NCBI GenBank assembly: GCA_033439265.1 | Contig: JAVTVX010000004.1 | Location: 14,521,701-14,585,700 of the forward strand | Source: Dillenia suffruticosa | Lineage: Eukaryota > Streptophyta > Magnoliopsida > Dilleniales > Dilleniaceae | Length of the DNA: 64,000 nucleotides | Reading direction: 5' to 3' | Part shown: positions 1 through 12,866 of the stretch, one piece after another | Layout: every line of letters begins with the position of its first letter | Position numbering within the stretch: position 1 is the first letter of the stretch | Position numbers and translations under genes: made by a program | The notes under the pieces: generated by a model | What the model was told of the DNA's origin: nothing | What the model saw: the letters and a program-made list of their open reading frames with translations, nothing else | The model's database searches: none

Positions 1-204
1 AGCCGTGGGCGAGGGAGGGAGGGAGCGAGAGCCGTGGGCGGTGGGAAGAGAGAGAGAGAGGCACGAGCGGGGGAAGGAGGGAGAGAGGAGCGCCATGGGC
101 GGTAGCGGAGGAGATAGAGAGAGAGCCACGGGCGGGGGAGGGAGAGAAAGTCGCGTGGGGGAGGGAGGGAGAGAGCCACTGGCGGAGGAGCGGCAACGGA
201 GGGA
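1..204. repeat. GA-rich imperfect tandem repeat
   Basis: Purine-rich block made of diverged units of the form GTGGGCGG followed by runs of GAGAGA or GGAGGGA. The long frame through it translates to Gly/Arg/Glu-rich low-complexity protein and is not credible as a gene. Similar GA-rich sequence occurs near the 3' part of the solo LTR at 32100-32410, so this could be the tail of another long Gypsy LTR cut by the window start; that is inference only. Confidence 0.7.
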
Positions 205-738
205 ACCCATGTCACGGATTCAAGACGTGACACAGAATGTCGCGGGTTGAACCTGCGACATATAAGATTTAGAAACGGAATTAATTTCCGTTTGGGGTTA
301 TTTTAATTTTTTTTTTCTTTTTGGGTATATATGGAACATGACTCCTTCATTTACACTTTTCCTCGGGTCTACATCCTCGTGCCCGGGGGGGAGTTAGTTC
401 AGGACTTATCTATATTTTTTCATTCAAGAAAAATGACAATAAATTTTCTTAAAGGTTAGGATTCAATTTCGTAAATATTTATGAGTAGTATTTTAGAGAT
501 TTTATCTTTTATTTCATTTGAATTATCTTTTTTTGATTTTGTTTTATTATAACTTTTTAAGTAAAATAAATTTTCTTATACGTATATAAACTTTTGCAAA
601 TACAATCAAATTTTTTTATGACATCAATCTTTTAGTACTAGAAAATTTTCATGTAATTTCAATTTAGTCTAATTTAAAATTTTCAAAATAAAATCTTAAA
701 TTTTATAAAATTAACATAATCGTCATATATGTTTTTAA
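205..738. other. AT-rich spacer with three short hairpins
   Basis: No coding signal. Three adjacent short inverted repeats lie at 211-231 (GTCACG...CGTGAC), 238-260 (TGTCGC...GCGACA with GGTT/AACC inside) and 273-293 (AAACGGAA...TTCCGTTT), with a TATAAG-like string at 261. The rest is AT-rich and shows nothing further. It might be the 3' portion of an LTR, but no paired copy is visible in the window. Confidence 0.5.
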
Positions 739-1556
739 TGATACGTGATCCAATAAACTCATTACCTCGAAACCTGTCGCCCATAATCATATAGCCCATA
801 GGGTACTTAGCGACCTCTCGGTCAATCTCTGTCTGTGCCTTTCTCTTGACATGAGCCTTTCGACACGACCCTTTCAGTCGTCACATTGCCTGACCATTTT
901 CCTAGTATAGTCTATTTATTAGACCTTTAACCTCTCAACTTTATGACCTCCCAATTCCAACCTCTCGCTCCTTGTAGAATCAACTCCTACCACACAACGT
1001 ATTCTAGTTGTCATTACTCGATAAGAAAAAGAAAATCTTGACAAGTTTAAATCTTTCCCAATTCGATACGGGTTTATTGCAATCTCTCCCGATAAAAAAG
1101 TAAATTTTCTAATAATTCAAATCTGCACATGTCCCCACAATGGCAATAAGAACTTTTCTATCTCAAAGAACCCCGAATCTATAGAAAATCACCATTACAG
1201 TTCCTGTAATATCAAAAAATCTCATGCTATCTCTTTGTCTCTCTACAAGGCAAGCAGAGTTTCTATACCTCCAACCACATACGATACTTCCCATAAATGT
1301 TATATAAATTAAACAGAGGTAACTTACCAAGTACGCATCCTTTTTACTTTACTCATTGCGTACAAAGATCACACACGGGCCAAACTCATTCAGTCTTTTC
1401 TTGACTTGAGTGTCGAATTCTCTTTCACCAAAATTATCTCTAGTAGGTTTTCTGTAAGACTTTTTCTTTTAAAATCGAGACAACAAGCATTACCTCACTA
1501 GTTCCCCATTCAGGCCAAAAGAACAATCTATTGTGGAGTTATTTTTAGTTTCAACA
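739..1556 (+). repeat. 5' LTR of Tat-like element
   Basis: Starts TGATACGTGATCC and ends TTTCAACA, giving TG...CA termini over 818 bp. It matches the LTR at 20542-21841 along its full length by eye, for example at CATGAGCCTTTCGACA, at GGGTTTATTGCAATCT and near the end at TTATTTTTAGTTTCAACA. Differences are frequent, which suggests considerable age. Confidence 0.8.
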
Positions 1557-1580
1557 GATTGGCGTCGTTCGTGGAAATGA
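1557..1580 (+). other. Primer-binding-site region
   Basis: The sequence GATTGGCGTCGTTCGTGGAA directly follows the LTR end. It closely resembles the ATTGGCGCCGT...GTGGGAA stretch found after the 5' LTR in many plant Gypsy elements. The tRNA used is not assigned here. Confidence 0.55.
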
Positions 1581-1626
1581 TTAACTAATATTTACATCCT
1601 GTTTCGATTTCTCCCTCTTTTACCAC

Positions 1627-3713
1627 CATGTTGCCAAATAGAAAGAATGGAGATAACATCTCCAAGATGACATCTATGGCAAGAGGAAAAACATCCAATC
1701 CCACGGACTTTCCTCCAATAATGCTTCTGGCTATATGGCCGAACACCTCAGTCGCCCACTCGTCGTACCAGACAGAACCAACCCTGTAGGAAGATCCTCA
1801 ACCTCAAGCAATTTAGTCAGCCTCCAATGATTCAACCTCCAGCTGGCCTTACTCTGTCCTTGCTCGGGCTACTCTCGCCCAGGTCCACCATTCTCAAATA
1901 GAGAAACTAGAATCCGAGAAATAGGAAATAAGTAAGCATTTAGAAGACATTAACCGCGTTTTTCGATAGGAAGCCCCGTCTCTTTTTGGAAATTCTATGC
2001 ACTCACACTCGACTAGATTTCAGCCTCATGCATACCCAAAGCCTTTAGTGACGTTTCAATAGAAGCTAAAGAATTTGAGAAAACAAGTTGAAGAACTTGT
2101 AGTTACCGAACTCCAACGGGCTAACGTAAGGCTAAACAACCATGATTCTTATTTCTTCAATTCGTCACCGTTTAACTCTAAGATTATCATTGACCCGATG
2201 ACCCGCAATGTTTTCTTTCCCCATATGGAGATATTTGATGGTATTACAGATGTTTGAGATCATGCGACTCATGTTGTTACGGTCATGATCTCCATAGATA
2301 TGTCAGATGCTATCATGTGTAAACACTTCCTCACGACCCTGAAAGGAAATGTGTTAACATGGTTTAACTCGCTCCCACCATCCAGTATCAAAAGTTTCTA
2401 CCAACTTTAATAACAATTTGAGACCCAATTTGTCATTAGTCGAGGGACTAAAAAGAAGTCTACTTCCTTTTTATCCCTCTAACAAAAAGATAATGAACCC
2501 TTAATGGTCTTCCACAACAAATTCAAGACCGAGATGATAAAGGTCTTGGACTTAGATTATTCTATCCACTGACAGCACTGCTCATAGGATTGCAGTCTCC
2601 GAGGATGAAGACCTCAATCACAAAGAACCCTTTGGGGATTGCAGTCTTCCGACTTCTATTCAAGAATTTTACATCTGAGTCAAGAAGTATATTGCTGCCT
2701 AGGATGCCGAGGTATTCGACAAATGTCAAAATAGGAATGAAAGGAGTAAACGTAACCAACCCCTCGCCGAAAAGGACTCAAGCAGAACCTTTGCCTTCTC
2801 GCTGATTTATGAACTACACCCTCTTTGAATGATACACCTAGCCCAATCTTAATACAAATCAGAAACCGGCCTTACATCAACTGGCTTACTCCCTTTACAG
2901 GAGACAATTTCAAAAGAGTTAAAACCCGATATTGTAACTTCTACCGAAAATATGGCCACACAACGGACAAATGCCGAAGGCTAAGGGATGAACTTGGAGC
3001 CTTAATCAAGGAAAAAAGGTTACAAAGATTCATCAATACAAGGTAAGAGGGAAATCCCTTGTAGAGGCAAGGAGAAAGGGACTAGACAGAAACAAGTCAT
3101 GCCAAGCCAGCAGACCCCCCAATCACAGGTGCCGTCCGGAACTAACTTTGGGGAATTATTCTCTGGATATAGAAGGACGGCCCTTCACTGTGTTATCTTG
3201 ACCATTGGTACCCCAATGTTTTAGTAGATAAACAGCCCTCCATCCAAGGAGGTACTCAATACCCATACTAAGAGGGGACAAAAGAGAAAATGGCCGATCG
3301 ATGATAAAGAACTAATAAGGGCTACCCTGGGACAATATGAACAACATGAACTTTTAGTTATCACCGCCAAGATAGGGTTGTTCACTATTAAAAAAGATCT
3401 TCGTCTTGTGATGTCCTCTACTGGGATGCTTTCAAACAAATGGGTCTCAACTATACTAACTTTCAACCTCATGCCTAGCCCCTAAAAGGACTCTTTGGCA
3501 AATGGGCATATCTTGAAGGCACCATCCAAGTTCTGGTAACTCTAGGAGCACCACCAAATTATGCTACTACATTTGTTACATTTAATGCGGTGAAACTAAC
3601 ATCCCCTACAACGTCATATTGGGCCACCCTAACTTTGATGACTTGAAAGTCTTGCCAAGCACCAAGCAAATGAAGATTAAGTTCAAAATACCTATCGGCA
3701 TTGGAACACTCTA
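1627..3713 (+). pseudogene. gag-protease remains of Tat-like element
   Basis: Plus-strand coding fragments in several frames. A gag capsid-like part around 2075-2400 includes FPHMEIFDGITD and LKGNVLTWFNSLPPSSI, which resemble plant Gypsy gag. A zinc-knuckle-like part at about 2930-3010 (YCNFYRKYGHTTDKCRRL) matches the CxFHxxxGHxTxxC pattern common in Tat gag. Around 3600-3700 the string NVILGHPNFDDLKVLPST resembles the end of the retroviral-type protease. The coding capacity is broken many times; this is a fossil. Confidence 0.75.
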
Positions 3714-3892
3714 ATACAACCCAGACTTCTCAAAGACCTCAGCCTAGTGATTTTACTCGCTACTTGCTATGATAACTTTTTATTGTTGCTATTATGATGA
3801 TCTAATTCTCAATTTGTGCTAGTAATAATATTTCGATTTCATTATTTTTACAATGTCTTCACCAATGGCAACAGTCAAGCCCCCTATGCCCC
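3714..3892. other. Short AT-rich spacer inside Tat-like element
   Basis: Lies between the protease remains and the tandem repeat block. No motif recognised. Confidence 0.4.
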
Positions 3893-4366
3893 CATCATCT
3901 CTTGGCTTCGCACCTTACATATATGTTCCGCACCTATTCTTAGCCAACATACAGGATTTAACTCTTGAGTGGGTAACTGTCATCATCTCTTGGCTCCACA
4001 CCTTTTACATAGGTTTCATACCCATTCTTAACCAGCATGCGGGATCTAACTCTAACTCTTGAGCAAATGACTCCTATCATCTCTTAGCTTTGTACCTCAC
4101 ACACAGCTTCCACACCCATCCTTAACCAACATACGGGATCTAAATCCCGAATGAGTAGCTCCCATAATCTCTCAACTTACGCCTTTTACATGGGTTCTGC
4201 ACCTATCCTTAGCCAACATACAGGATCTAACTCCTGAACAGATGGCTCCCATCATCTCTCGGCTCCATGCCTTTCATATGGCCAACGTACAAAATCTAAT
4301 TCCCAAGCAAATGGCTCCTAACATCTCTTAGTTTCATATCTTTTACATGGATTCCACACCCATCTT
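3893..4366 (+). repeat. Tandem repeat, about five units of 85-95 bp
   Basis: Units restart with CATCATCTCTTGGCTTCGCA (about 3895), CATCATCTCTTGGCTCCACA (about 3982), and diverged forms near 4077, 4160, 4252 and 4322. Each contains a conserved core close to CCAACATACAGGATCTAACT. Short tandem repeats in the non-coding interior are a known trait of Tat/Ogre elements. The frame 3853-4062 is an artefact of this array. Confidence 0.8.
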
Positions 4367-4699
4367 TTAGCTCTAAGTGTTTCACGAGTACTAGGAAGGA
4401 ATTTAATTCCTTCCCTCTTTTCCTTGGTCTTACATGTAGCAGGAAGTTATACACATGGATGGGGATATCTCCCCTTTCTTTCACGTTATACAAACACATT
4501 GCATGTTCATCATTTGAAATAACTTAGTATTGAACCCTACACAGTCAAAGTACGAAAGAAAGAAGAATGAATTTGAAAAGAAAGAAATTCAATCTATTTC
4601 ATAACGTAAGGAATACAACCGAGTGAGGAAATCCATGCAAGACTGAATAATAAAATACGCTAAGGAAAGAAATAGGGCGTAAGATTGTGTTTCATGACC
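4367..4699. other. Non-coding interior of Tat-like element
   Basis: No coding frame, repeat or family motif seen. It separates the tandem array from the antisense ORF remains. Confidence 0.4.
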
Positions 4700-6006
4700 A
4701 CGAGATAGAGAAGGAGTAGGTCTCTATCGTAGACCTTCGAAACTAGCCTGCATAGTGGCAATACAGGCATTAACTTCGACTACTTTGTGGGAAAAGCCAT
4801 CTTAGGATCACCAGACAGACTCGGACCCGTCGTCTTGGTGTCAGCCCCATCAACATTATCTGCCAAATTCTCTACTAGTCCTACCTTACAAATGATTTCT
4901 TCTGCATAACGTAACTTCTCATTAAGCTTGCAGAGATCACATTGATGACCTTCCTAAAGCTTGGCAATTCTACCTTCTAGGTTCGCAACCTTCTTCTCCA
5001 AAATAGTAAGTGATTGCCTTAGCTCATGGGCCAACCTCTCGGTAGACAGGTGATCTGCTTCAGTTTCATTTAGCAGAGTTCCCAACCTCTCGCATTTAAT
5101 GAGGGCAATGTCGTATCACTCAAATACTGAATCCCGGTTAATTTTCAACTTCCTTATTTCTTTTTCTTTTTCAAGTAATGCGGCATTGGTCACGTTACCC
5201 TCTTCCCATTCCTACTCTTTCTGGGACAAAACAGCTTGAAGTTACAAGATTACCGCCTTACCCTCTTCCTATTCTTTCTCCTTTTGAACCAAAGCGGATC
5301 AAAACTGCATGATCCCTCACCTGTTTACCATGCCCTCTAAGTGACCTGCCAACTGGTTCTTTCTTAATTATTGAAATTCAGCTATAATGACAGATTACAA
5401 ATAACATGATGACTTATGACAGCTACAATCAGAACACTAAACTCACCAAAGTATTCAAATAGGAAAAAAACATACCTGGACACCAGGGGTGATCATGGCC
5501 TCATCACCCTGCTCTACCATTAAACGGTTCAGATTTGACTCAGCGTTGTGGAACTCCAATTTGTCGGTGAACCTCCTCGCCTCAATAATGTTAATGTAAC
5601 TAAAATATTTACTACCACAGCTAATCACCACAATCGTTTTCTCCTTTAAATCTTTGGACTGATCAAAAGACCTCACAAAAACCAAAGGAAGCACGGCCAA
5701 CTGGCTGGGCATATACCCTTTCCTTTCAGACAAATATATGTTATGTAAAGGTGCTAAACAATCTGGTTTCACCTTTTGGCTTGTTATCTTCCTCTCCAAT
5801 GCCCGGAGCACTAAGAGAAGTACTCTCTCCTTCAACATTGGTAGCCCAGCCTCAAGATCCGGACTCTCGGCATCCGTAATAGCCAAAATTGGCACGGGAG
5901 ACTCCTCTCTCTTGGTGGTCTCTAACTCCTCACCACTGGCACTAGAGACCACCAACCTGCTCATCTTCCTTTCAGGAACCAGAATACAATAGGCATTACA
6001 AAACAA
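4700..6006 (-). pseudogene. Antisense extra ORF of Tat-like element, coiled-coil part
   Basis: Minus-strand coding remains. The longest open stretch (6006 down to 5455, 183 residues) begins MFCNAYCILVPERKMSRL and is rich in Glu, Lys and Leu. Further along the same strand (about 5060-4890) a heptad-like stretch ILEKKVANLEGRIAKL suggests a coiled coil. Plant Tat elements commonly have an extra ORF in antisense near the 3' LTR, related to the 'putative gypsy type transposon' family (Transposase_28). The other part of the same antisense region lies beyond CACTA-1, at 19431-20300. It is broken; function in the family is not established. Confidence 0.55.
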
Positions 6007-6036
6007 ATGAAATATTCAGACGAACGAAAACCATTT

Positions 6037-6177
6037 GCTAAATCAACTAAAACCATCGACAAAATCTTCTCCAATGGATGGGCCTTTAGTTGGCTACGTA
6101 CCTATTGGGATAACTATTTGCTAAACCCACTAAAACCATTGGTAGAACCTTCTCCAACGAATGGGCCTTTAGCTGGC
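6037..6177 (+). repeat. 83-bp tandem duplication cut by CACTA-1
   Basis: Two units, 6037-6119 and 6120-6177, share CTAAAACCATnG, TTCTCCAA and GGGCCTTTAGTTGGC. The second unit stops matching right after TTAGCTGGC at 6177, exactly where the proposed CACTA-1 left end begins, which supports that junction. Confidence 0.6.
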
Positions 6178-6239
6178 CAGTCGAGATAAATCTATTCTGA
6201 CAATTTTGGTTATCGTTGGAGCATGCTCTGAATTTATAC

Positions 6240-7030
6240 TAACAGTTTAAAAAGTGTTGGAAAAGATTATTGTTTTTTATCATTGGTTTCAAAAGTATTA
6301 ATAAAAGTTACTATTTTTTATCATCTGTTACCGCATGTGTTAAGAAATGTTACTAACCTTTATCATTAGTTGCCACAACTAGTAAGAAATATTATTATTA
6401 TTTATCGTCGGTTACCATATATGTTAAGAAATATTACTACCTTTTATCATTAGTTATCACAACTGTTAAGAAATATTACTATTTTTTATCGTTAATTACC
6501 ACAAATGTTAGGAAATGTTACTATCTTTTATCGTCAGATACCAAAGGTGTTAGAAAATACACTTTTATCATCGGTTATCACATGTGTTAGTATAAGTTTC
6601 TGCATGTATTGTCGATTACACAAGTGTTAGAAAATGTTTTATTTTTTATCATCGATTACCACAAATGATAGGAAAAATTACTACATTTTATTGTCGGTTA
6701 GAAAAGTATCGGGAAAAGTTATAATCATTTATCATTGGTTACCACTGTGTTAGTATAAGTTATTGTATTGTATCGTCAGTTACTACAAGTGTTAGGAAAT
6801 ATTACTCTCTTAGTAAATATTACTCCCTTTTATCGTGTTAGTATAAGTTGCTGCATGTATCATCAATTACACAAATGTTAGGAAATGTTATTATCTTTTA
6901 TCATCGATTACCATAAGTGTTAGGAAAATTATTGTATTTTATCACAAATGTTAGAAAATATTATTACATTTTATCATCGGTTAGTATAAGTGATAGAAAA
7001 ATTTACTGTTTTTTATCGTCGGTTACAACA
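6240..7030. repeat. CACTA-1 left subterminal repeats, unit about 42 bp
   Basis: Roughly 18 diverged units of the form TTATCGTCGGTTACCACA then AGTGTTAGGAAATGTTACTA. Short subterminal repeats next to the termini are where the element's own protein binds in characterised En/Spm-type transposons. No coding sequence here. Confidence 0.75.
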
Positions 7031-10000
7031 TGTTATCAATAGTGACTCTTTTTTTAAGATGGTGTATATTTGAATTACTATAGATAAATTAAAAAACTGA
7101 AAAAAATTACAAAAATAACGTAAACGTGATAAGGATTATATTAATATGTGAGAATGATTTATATATTGATTTTCTAAGTAGAATGACTGATACATATAAA
7201 ATCAAAAAAAAAGAGAGAAAAGATTACATATCCCACAACTACATATCTTCTGAGATATTCCAAACAAAAAATGTTCACTCACAAGAAATGTTACCATCAT
7301 AATTTGAAAGCATCTTTATTATAATTTCTCGTATCAATCTATTCATTAAAAACAAATAGTGAAATAATGAAATAAATATAATTATATAGTGACATTCTAC
7401 ATAATGGTTGTAAATGAAAATATTACCTTTTGAGATAAAGTCTGGTAGCGATGATGATGGTGGGGATGATAATGGTTGAGTTCTATATAACCTCCCATCA
7501 TCTAGTATTGGAAGAACCTAACAATACAAATAATTTGCATTATTATTTAAAGATAAAAGTGAAATTAGCAAGAGTATGCGTTTTTCTTTTTCTAAATCCA
7601 AAATATCTTGACAACGTGTTAGACCTCTATATTTCTTGACAACTATACGAAATAAAAAATTAAAAATAGATAATTAAAAAATTACTTGATAGCATGCTAA
7701 TATTAAAACTCAAATTAAAATGATATATTTATTTTTAAATCTAAGATAACATTTTGGGATGATTGAGTTTGTTCAGACTGAACTTTTCTTGGAATGGTTG
7801 TAACTTTTTGTGGTCAGCAACAATAGTTATCCATCGTTTAGTGCGTCTCATATTTATAACTAGAAAATTTTAAAAATTTTCAAATACTCAATTAGTAGAA
7901 CTCTAGAGTGACTTTTTTATTAAATATATATCTATATGATTAGTTTTTGATAAAACCTTTCAAAGTGAGTGAGAGGTATAGATGGGTTAGGGAAGAAGAG
8001 ATTTCGAGAGAAGGAGAAACTTTGATGGTGAAGCTTTCCCCGTACATAATTTATAATATATCATTTTTACAAACAAATTTTCAAAACCTACCCATTTTTT
8101 CTTTCGCACTTTTTCCCCGCCTCTTTTTTCATTACCCGTATTGTTATGAATTTATCACTTTTTTTATATTTTTAATCAATACCACCACGTGTCATTCTTT
8201 ATGCATTTTTTAAGGTGCTGAAAAAATCACTTATTATATTACATGCAATTTTTACTACTTATTATCATGTTATTATTATATTTCATGCAAACACAAGCAT
8301 GTGTGATCCCTTGTCATGAGTCCCATGCTGTACTAATTATGTCCATTTGATAAATCAAAAGTAACGTGTATTCTATGACAATTCAGTATAAAGTTATTAA
8401 TATTATTAATTTAAATAATATAATGATATAAATTAATAATTTATATAATATAATATTATATTTTTGAAAATTCATTGACCAATTATTAGATAACATAGTA
8501 TTATAATTTGAAATTATGACAATATAATGAATTGTGTAATTAATTATATTGATATAATTAATTACATAATATTTAATATTATTTAATTATGTCAGTATGA
8601 TTAAATTTGTTGATACATTAATATGTCATTATGTTATTGAAAATCATAAAAACAATCCAAATTGGTTCATTTTGTCAATCTCGTAAATCATATTTTATCT
8701 AGGCAAACTCTGAAACATTTAAATAACTCTGAAATTACTAATAGGACATATTATTTAAATTATTTAAATTATTAATATTTTTATTTAAATTAATATCGAT
8801 AACAATTGCATAATTTAAATTACAATTACTAATATCAATATTAAATTAAATTACATATTAAATAACTCTCAAAAAAGGAAAAGATGATCATATAAATTAA
8901 GGAAATTACATTAAATTTAATTAATTACATTAAATTAAATTACATAATACAAATAGTGGAGGAAATTTGAGAGAAAATTGGAAAAGGTAGGAGATGGCCA
9001 AAAAGACACTGCTTCTAACTCCTCTTATCACCCGACCATCAAAACATGAAGAACATTAAACCTTGTGTTTGTTGCATCGATAGAAACTAGATTTTGTGGT
9101 TCAAAACCCCTATTAAGTTATTTAGTATCGGCTCTTATAATATAACTCAACTTCGAGATAGCACTAAGATCTCATTCGGCGTGATCCTCACAATGAATAA
9201 AAAATTTAAACTCTCTCATTTCCACACTCTACACAACTTCCACACACGTACTATTTATTGAGACCATTTATTCAGAACTAACCTTCATTAATACTATTAA
9301 TACCCCAGCATGACCCTTCAAATTCATCATGTGAAGCCAAACCACCTTCAATCCCACCTCAACTATTAATATTTCACATGTAACATTATTTAAAATTACT
9401 AATAATGCAAGCAACTTCTAACATAATATTTCTCATGTAATATTATTTAAATTACTAGATAATTAATTAAGTTATGTATCATACTAGTATTGATAATTAT
9501 ATTATTTAAATTAATATTGATAATCATAATTTTATACTATAAAAATGCCACGTGATTCAATGGTTGAATAATGAATTATAATATCTTGCTACATTTGATA
9601 ATATAATTTATAGTAATATATATAGTAATATATAGTAATGTATTATATAGTAATGTATTATATAGTAATGTAAAATTGATATTATTATATTATTAGAAAA
9701 TAGTGCATTTGTGTCTCAAAAGTAATGCCAATAGTACAAAACCAATCCCAAATTTTTTGCATGTTGTCGGATAAATCACATTTCATTAAACCAATAGTTG
9801 GTAAACTTGGTCATATCACCAATTAATCCAATCGGCTAATGTTATTTGACCACCATTTTCATCAATTAACCCTAAAATTTTTTACGCACTTTTTTTCACA
9901 GTTTCACTCTTTTTCCACCTCTTTTTTCATTACACACTAGTGTTATTCTTAATTTTTCATATTTTTTCATATTTAATACCCATCACGTGTCTTTCTTATA

Positions 10001-10369
10001 CCTTTTTCCACATGTGTTATTTACATTATTCAAAAAATTACTATATTTTATGCAATTTTTAGAAATTGTTATCTTAGTGTTACTACATTTCAAGTAATTT
10101 TTATGACTTGTTACCTTGTTTATGCTTTGCAATGAATTATTTTCAAATCTAGTTTTCACTTAAATTTTTATCATAAAAAACTAATTAAAACCTAATTTTA
10201 GTGAGATAGGATGCATTTGTTAACATCTATATTTTTGCAAGATGGAATACACTTAATCCACCCACACAAACACTATAAATTGTATAAGTGTGCAATAGTT
10301 GTAAGTATAATATCTTTCAAATTTGGATATATTGGTTTTTTTGACTTTTTTAAGTAATTCATGAAACTT
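7031..10369. other. AT-rich interior of CACTA-1 with internal duplicated module
   Basis: No credible gene. A module with a poly-T rich GCACTTTTTCC...CTCTTTTTTCATTAC...CACGTGTC core occurs at about 8090-8420 and again at about 9880-10100, and an inverted relative lies in CACTA-2 at about 25640-25990. The segments 8400-8960 and 9400-9690 are AT-rich with many TTAATTAA-like strings. Short frames such as 7451-7639 and 7947-8213 show no family features. Confidence 0.55.
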
Positions 10370-10801
10370 ATATGAACTTCATTTATCTATGTTACATGAA
10401 TGAGAAGTTGGCTCGTTACATGCATGATAAGTTGGTCCATGTATGTAGATAGATCATGTAAATATGTGAATGCATCATATAACATGCCAAATATGTCATG
10501 GTCAAAAAGATTATCATTACTATTTGAGAAATCATCTAGGTTAAATTCATTGGATGCATAAAATGCATGAGATGTAGATTTTCTATTACTCTACCCATGA
10601 TATATCCACTTGTCATAGTCACATTGAAATCCATAACGTAACAAAGTGATTCAACACCATATTAGGAAATCTTAATGTGTTGAAACATTGAACATAAGGA
10701 CACAATATCTTGGCATTGATAGATTGAATATTTACGGATGTAAATCCAAGAAGTACACTAACCCCTCCAATTGATTTAAAATATATCCATGACTTGTCCA
10801 T
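10370..10801 (-). pseudogene. CACTA-1 transposase-associated domain remnant
   Basis: The minus-strand frame ending at 10619 contains MDKSWIYFKSIGGVSVLLGF (from about 10801) and KILCPYVQCFN then VLNHFVTLWI. This matches the layout of the plant Transpos_assoc domain of En/Spm transposases: MDxSWI at the start, a CPCVxCxN motif, then a V...HL...GI segment. Beyond the stop at 10619 the same strand still gives YDKWIYHG and DIFGMLYDAFTYL, which resemble the WxxHGE and MLxDAF segments that follow this domain. The upstream residues (about 1-58) of the 118-residue frame are AT-rich read-through. No Tnp2-type catalytic part was recognised downstream, so this is a remnant; the stop at 10619 lies inside the family's coding region. 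Confidence 0.75.
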
Positions 10802-11336
10802 CATATTTACAAATGCAAATGTTTTGCACAAACCAATAGAGAAATATTTGCATAAATCAATAAAGAAATAAATGAAATAAATACACGGAGAAAATAGAGT
10901 AGAAAAATGATTTTTGCGCAAAAAAAAGATGATTAAATTGGTGCTGAATAAAGAAATAAAATATTTTTTATGCATAAATTTGATTAAATTAGCGTTAAAA
11001 GTAAAAAATTATTTTTGACGCTAAAAAGAGAAATTATTGTCAGAATTGTCTAATTGTTAAAATGCGACAAATGTTGTAAATTAAATATCTTGATATTAAT
11101 ATTAATGTTGTTAATTATTTTTTTAAAATTTATACAAAATTTATAATATTGATAATTTATACATTATTGTCATAATTTCATATTATAACACTATATTATC
11201 TAAGAATAAAAAAATATATCATAATACGATATTATATAAATTAATAATTTCATATCATTACATTGTTTCAATTAATAATATTAATAATTTTAACTAATAA
11301 TTTCATATCAATATATTATTGAAATTAATAATATGG
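10802..11336. other. AT-rich stretch of CACTA-1
   Basis: Very AT-rich with many TTAATAAT-like strings and no gene or clear repeat unit. Confidence 0.5.
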
Positions 11337-11497
11337 TGCTCAAGGCAGGTCGTGCAGTGCGGGACTGTGCTTGTTGCGCTCGCAGCATGGGGTGCGTGCA
11401 TGCTCATGCCTTGCGCTTGCCTGCACGATGGAGCCGTGCGGGGCAGTAGTGAAACAATGCTTGCCTAGGCGGGCATGCCCGCAGGGTGCCGCGCATG
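11337..11497. repeat. GC-rich block next to the inner Gypsy element
   Basis: An abrupt GC-rich patch in AT-rich surroundings, with repeated GCATG, CGGGCATGCCCGC and TTGCCTG motifs. A related patch lies at 17075-17180, beyond the inserted Gypsy element. GC-rich tandem material is also seen in CACTA-2 at 26880-27200. The three overlapping frames here (both strands) are composition artefacts. It ends with GCATG, the target duplication of the Gypsy element. Confidence 0.6.
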
Positions 11498-12866
11498 TGT
11501 TGCAACATTCCGCAGGTCCATGCGCAAGGCCCAAGGCCACGCACAATGAAAGGCCACAAGGCGAGCATAGGAAGAAATCTTGGAGGTTCACATGAACTCA
11601 ATTCCAAAGGAGGTTCACACGAATACAATGACTTATACCTAGCTAAAGGTCACCAATGATACAACATCAGCATTGGACAAGGCAATGCAATTGCCCAAGG
11701 TATTGCATGACACTACTAATAGCTGCCTAAGCAAGGACAAGCAGTGCACAAGCCACAGCATGAGACAGCCGAACGCTCACATGTCAAAGGACACAGCCCT
11801 TCATCCAAAGGTCGCAACCTTTCGTGCAACATCGAGCAACCCTTAAGCAATTGTCTCTAAGGAAGTAAAGGCTATTGCACATCCAAAGAAGAGAGCAAGA
11901 AGGCCTCTACTCAAAAAGACAATAAGCAAAGAGGTACCATTGCACGAGCAGCCAGCGCATAAGTATACGCCATTGCACGAGTAGCCCGCACATGAGTATG
12001 CACCTGATACAAGCAATGAAATGCCACTGCACGAGAAGTCACTCATCAATCCATGCCAAGAGATGTCAATACATGAAAAGGTGCAATCCATAATGCACCT
12101 GCATAAGCAAAAGGCCGAGGAAGACAAGGCAGCACAATAAGCACTATCATGCCTTAGTGTACTGTAAGCATGAAGACATGGCCAAGGAAACACATGCAGT
12201 CGAGCCAGTAAGAGAAGAGACATCAATAAAAGACTCATGGCTTGAAGGAAGAGAGAGAATGCTTGAAGAAATGGATCCATGGCTCGAGGAGAGCACACCA
12301 GCGCAAGGGCCAACGTACACCGACGCATGAGCAGCGTGCGCCAGCGCGCACAAGCAGCAACCATGCCAGCCGAAATGCCATCATTTTCCCCATGCAATAA
12401 CTGTTTTTCTAAATTAATTCCTTTTATTTTTGTAAAGCTTTCATTGAAGAAATAAGAGCAGTTACAACTGGCAAGTAGTTATTATGTATTAGGAGTCTTT
12501 TCATTCCAAAAGTTGTATGTAAAGAGGACCTTTCAATGCCCCATCTTCTTTTATAAATGAGGTAGGTCTCCCCCATGATAGACTCTTGCAATTGACAACA
12601 CCCATCAAAGGCAATTTAAAATTTTTTCCATCCTTCTTCATCTTTTTTTCTTTTCCATCTATTTCTTTGTGAGCAAAGTCTTGTGCATAGGTTATTTTGG
12701 TACCTTACATAAGGATGAACTCCAACCTTTTCAGTCAACCTCCCCCACAACCCTCCCTAGGCAATTCGGTCATTCTTGTGCCAAGCCAAGAATCACAGCC
12801 CCCTCTCACTTCATATCCTTGAGAGGACATCTAGTGTTGCGTTCCTAGCACCAAGGGAACGCGACA
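11498..12866 (+). repeat. 5' LTR of inner Gypsy element
   Basis: Begins TGTTGCAACATTCCG and ends GGGAACGCGACA. It matches 15103-16518, for example at AGGAAGAAATCTTGGAGGTT, at CATCAGCATTGGACAAGGC and at AAGAGCAGTTACAACT. The frames on the minus strand at 11843-12397 and 12147-12353 are chance frames in this LTR. Confidence 0.8.

Noticed and set aside
5-250. 81-residue Gly/Arg/Glu frame at the window start
   Set aside because: Produced by a GA-rich imperfect repeat; no domain and no conserved composition beyond the repeat.
11371-12397. Several long frames on both strands (up to 184 residues)
   Set aside because: They lie in a GC-rich patch and in the Gypsy LTR, overlap each other in many frames, and similar frames appear at the paired LTR (15289-15809).
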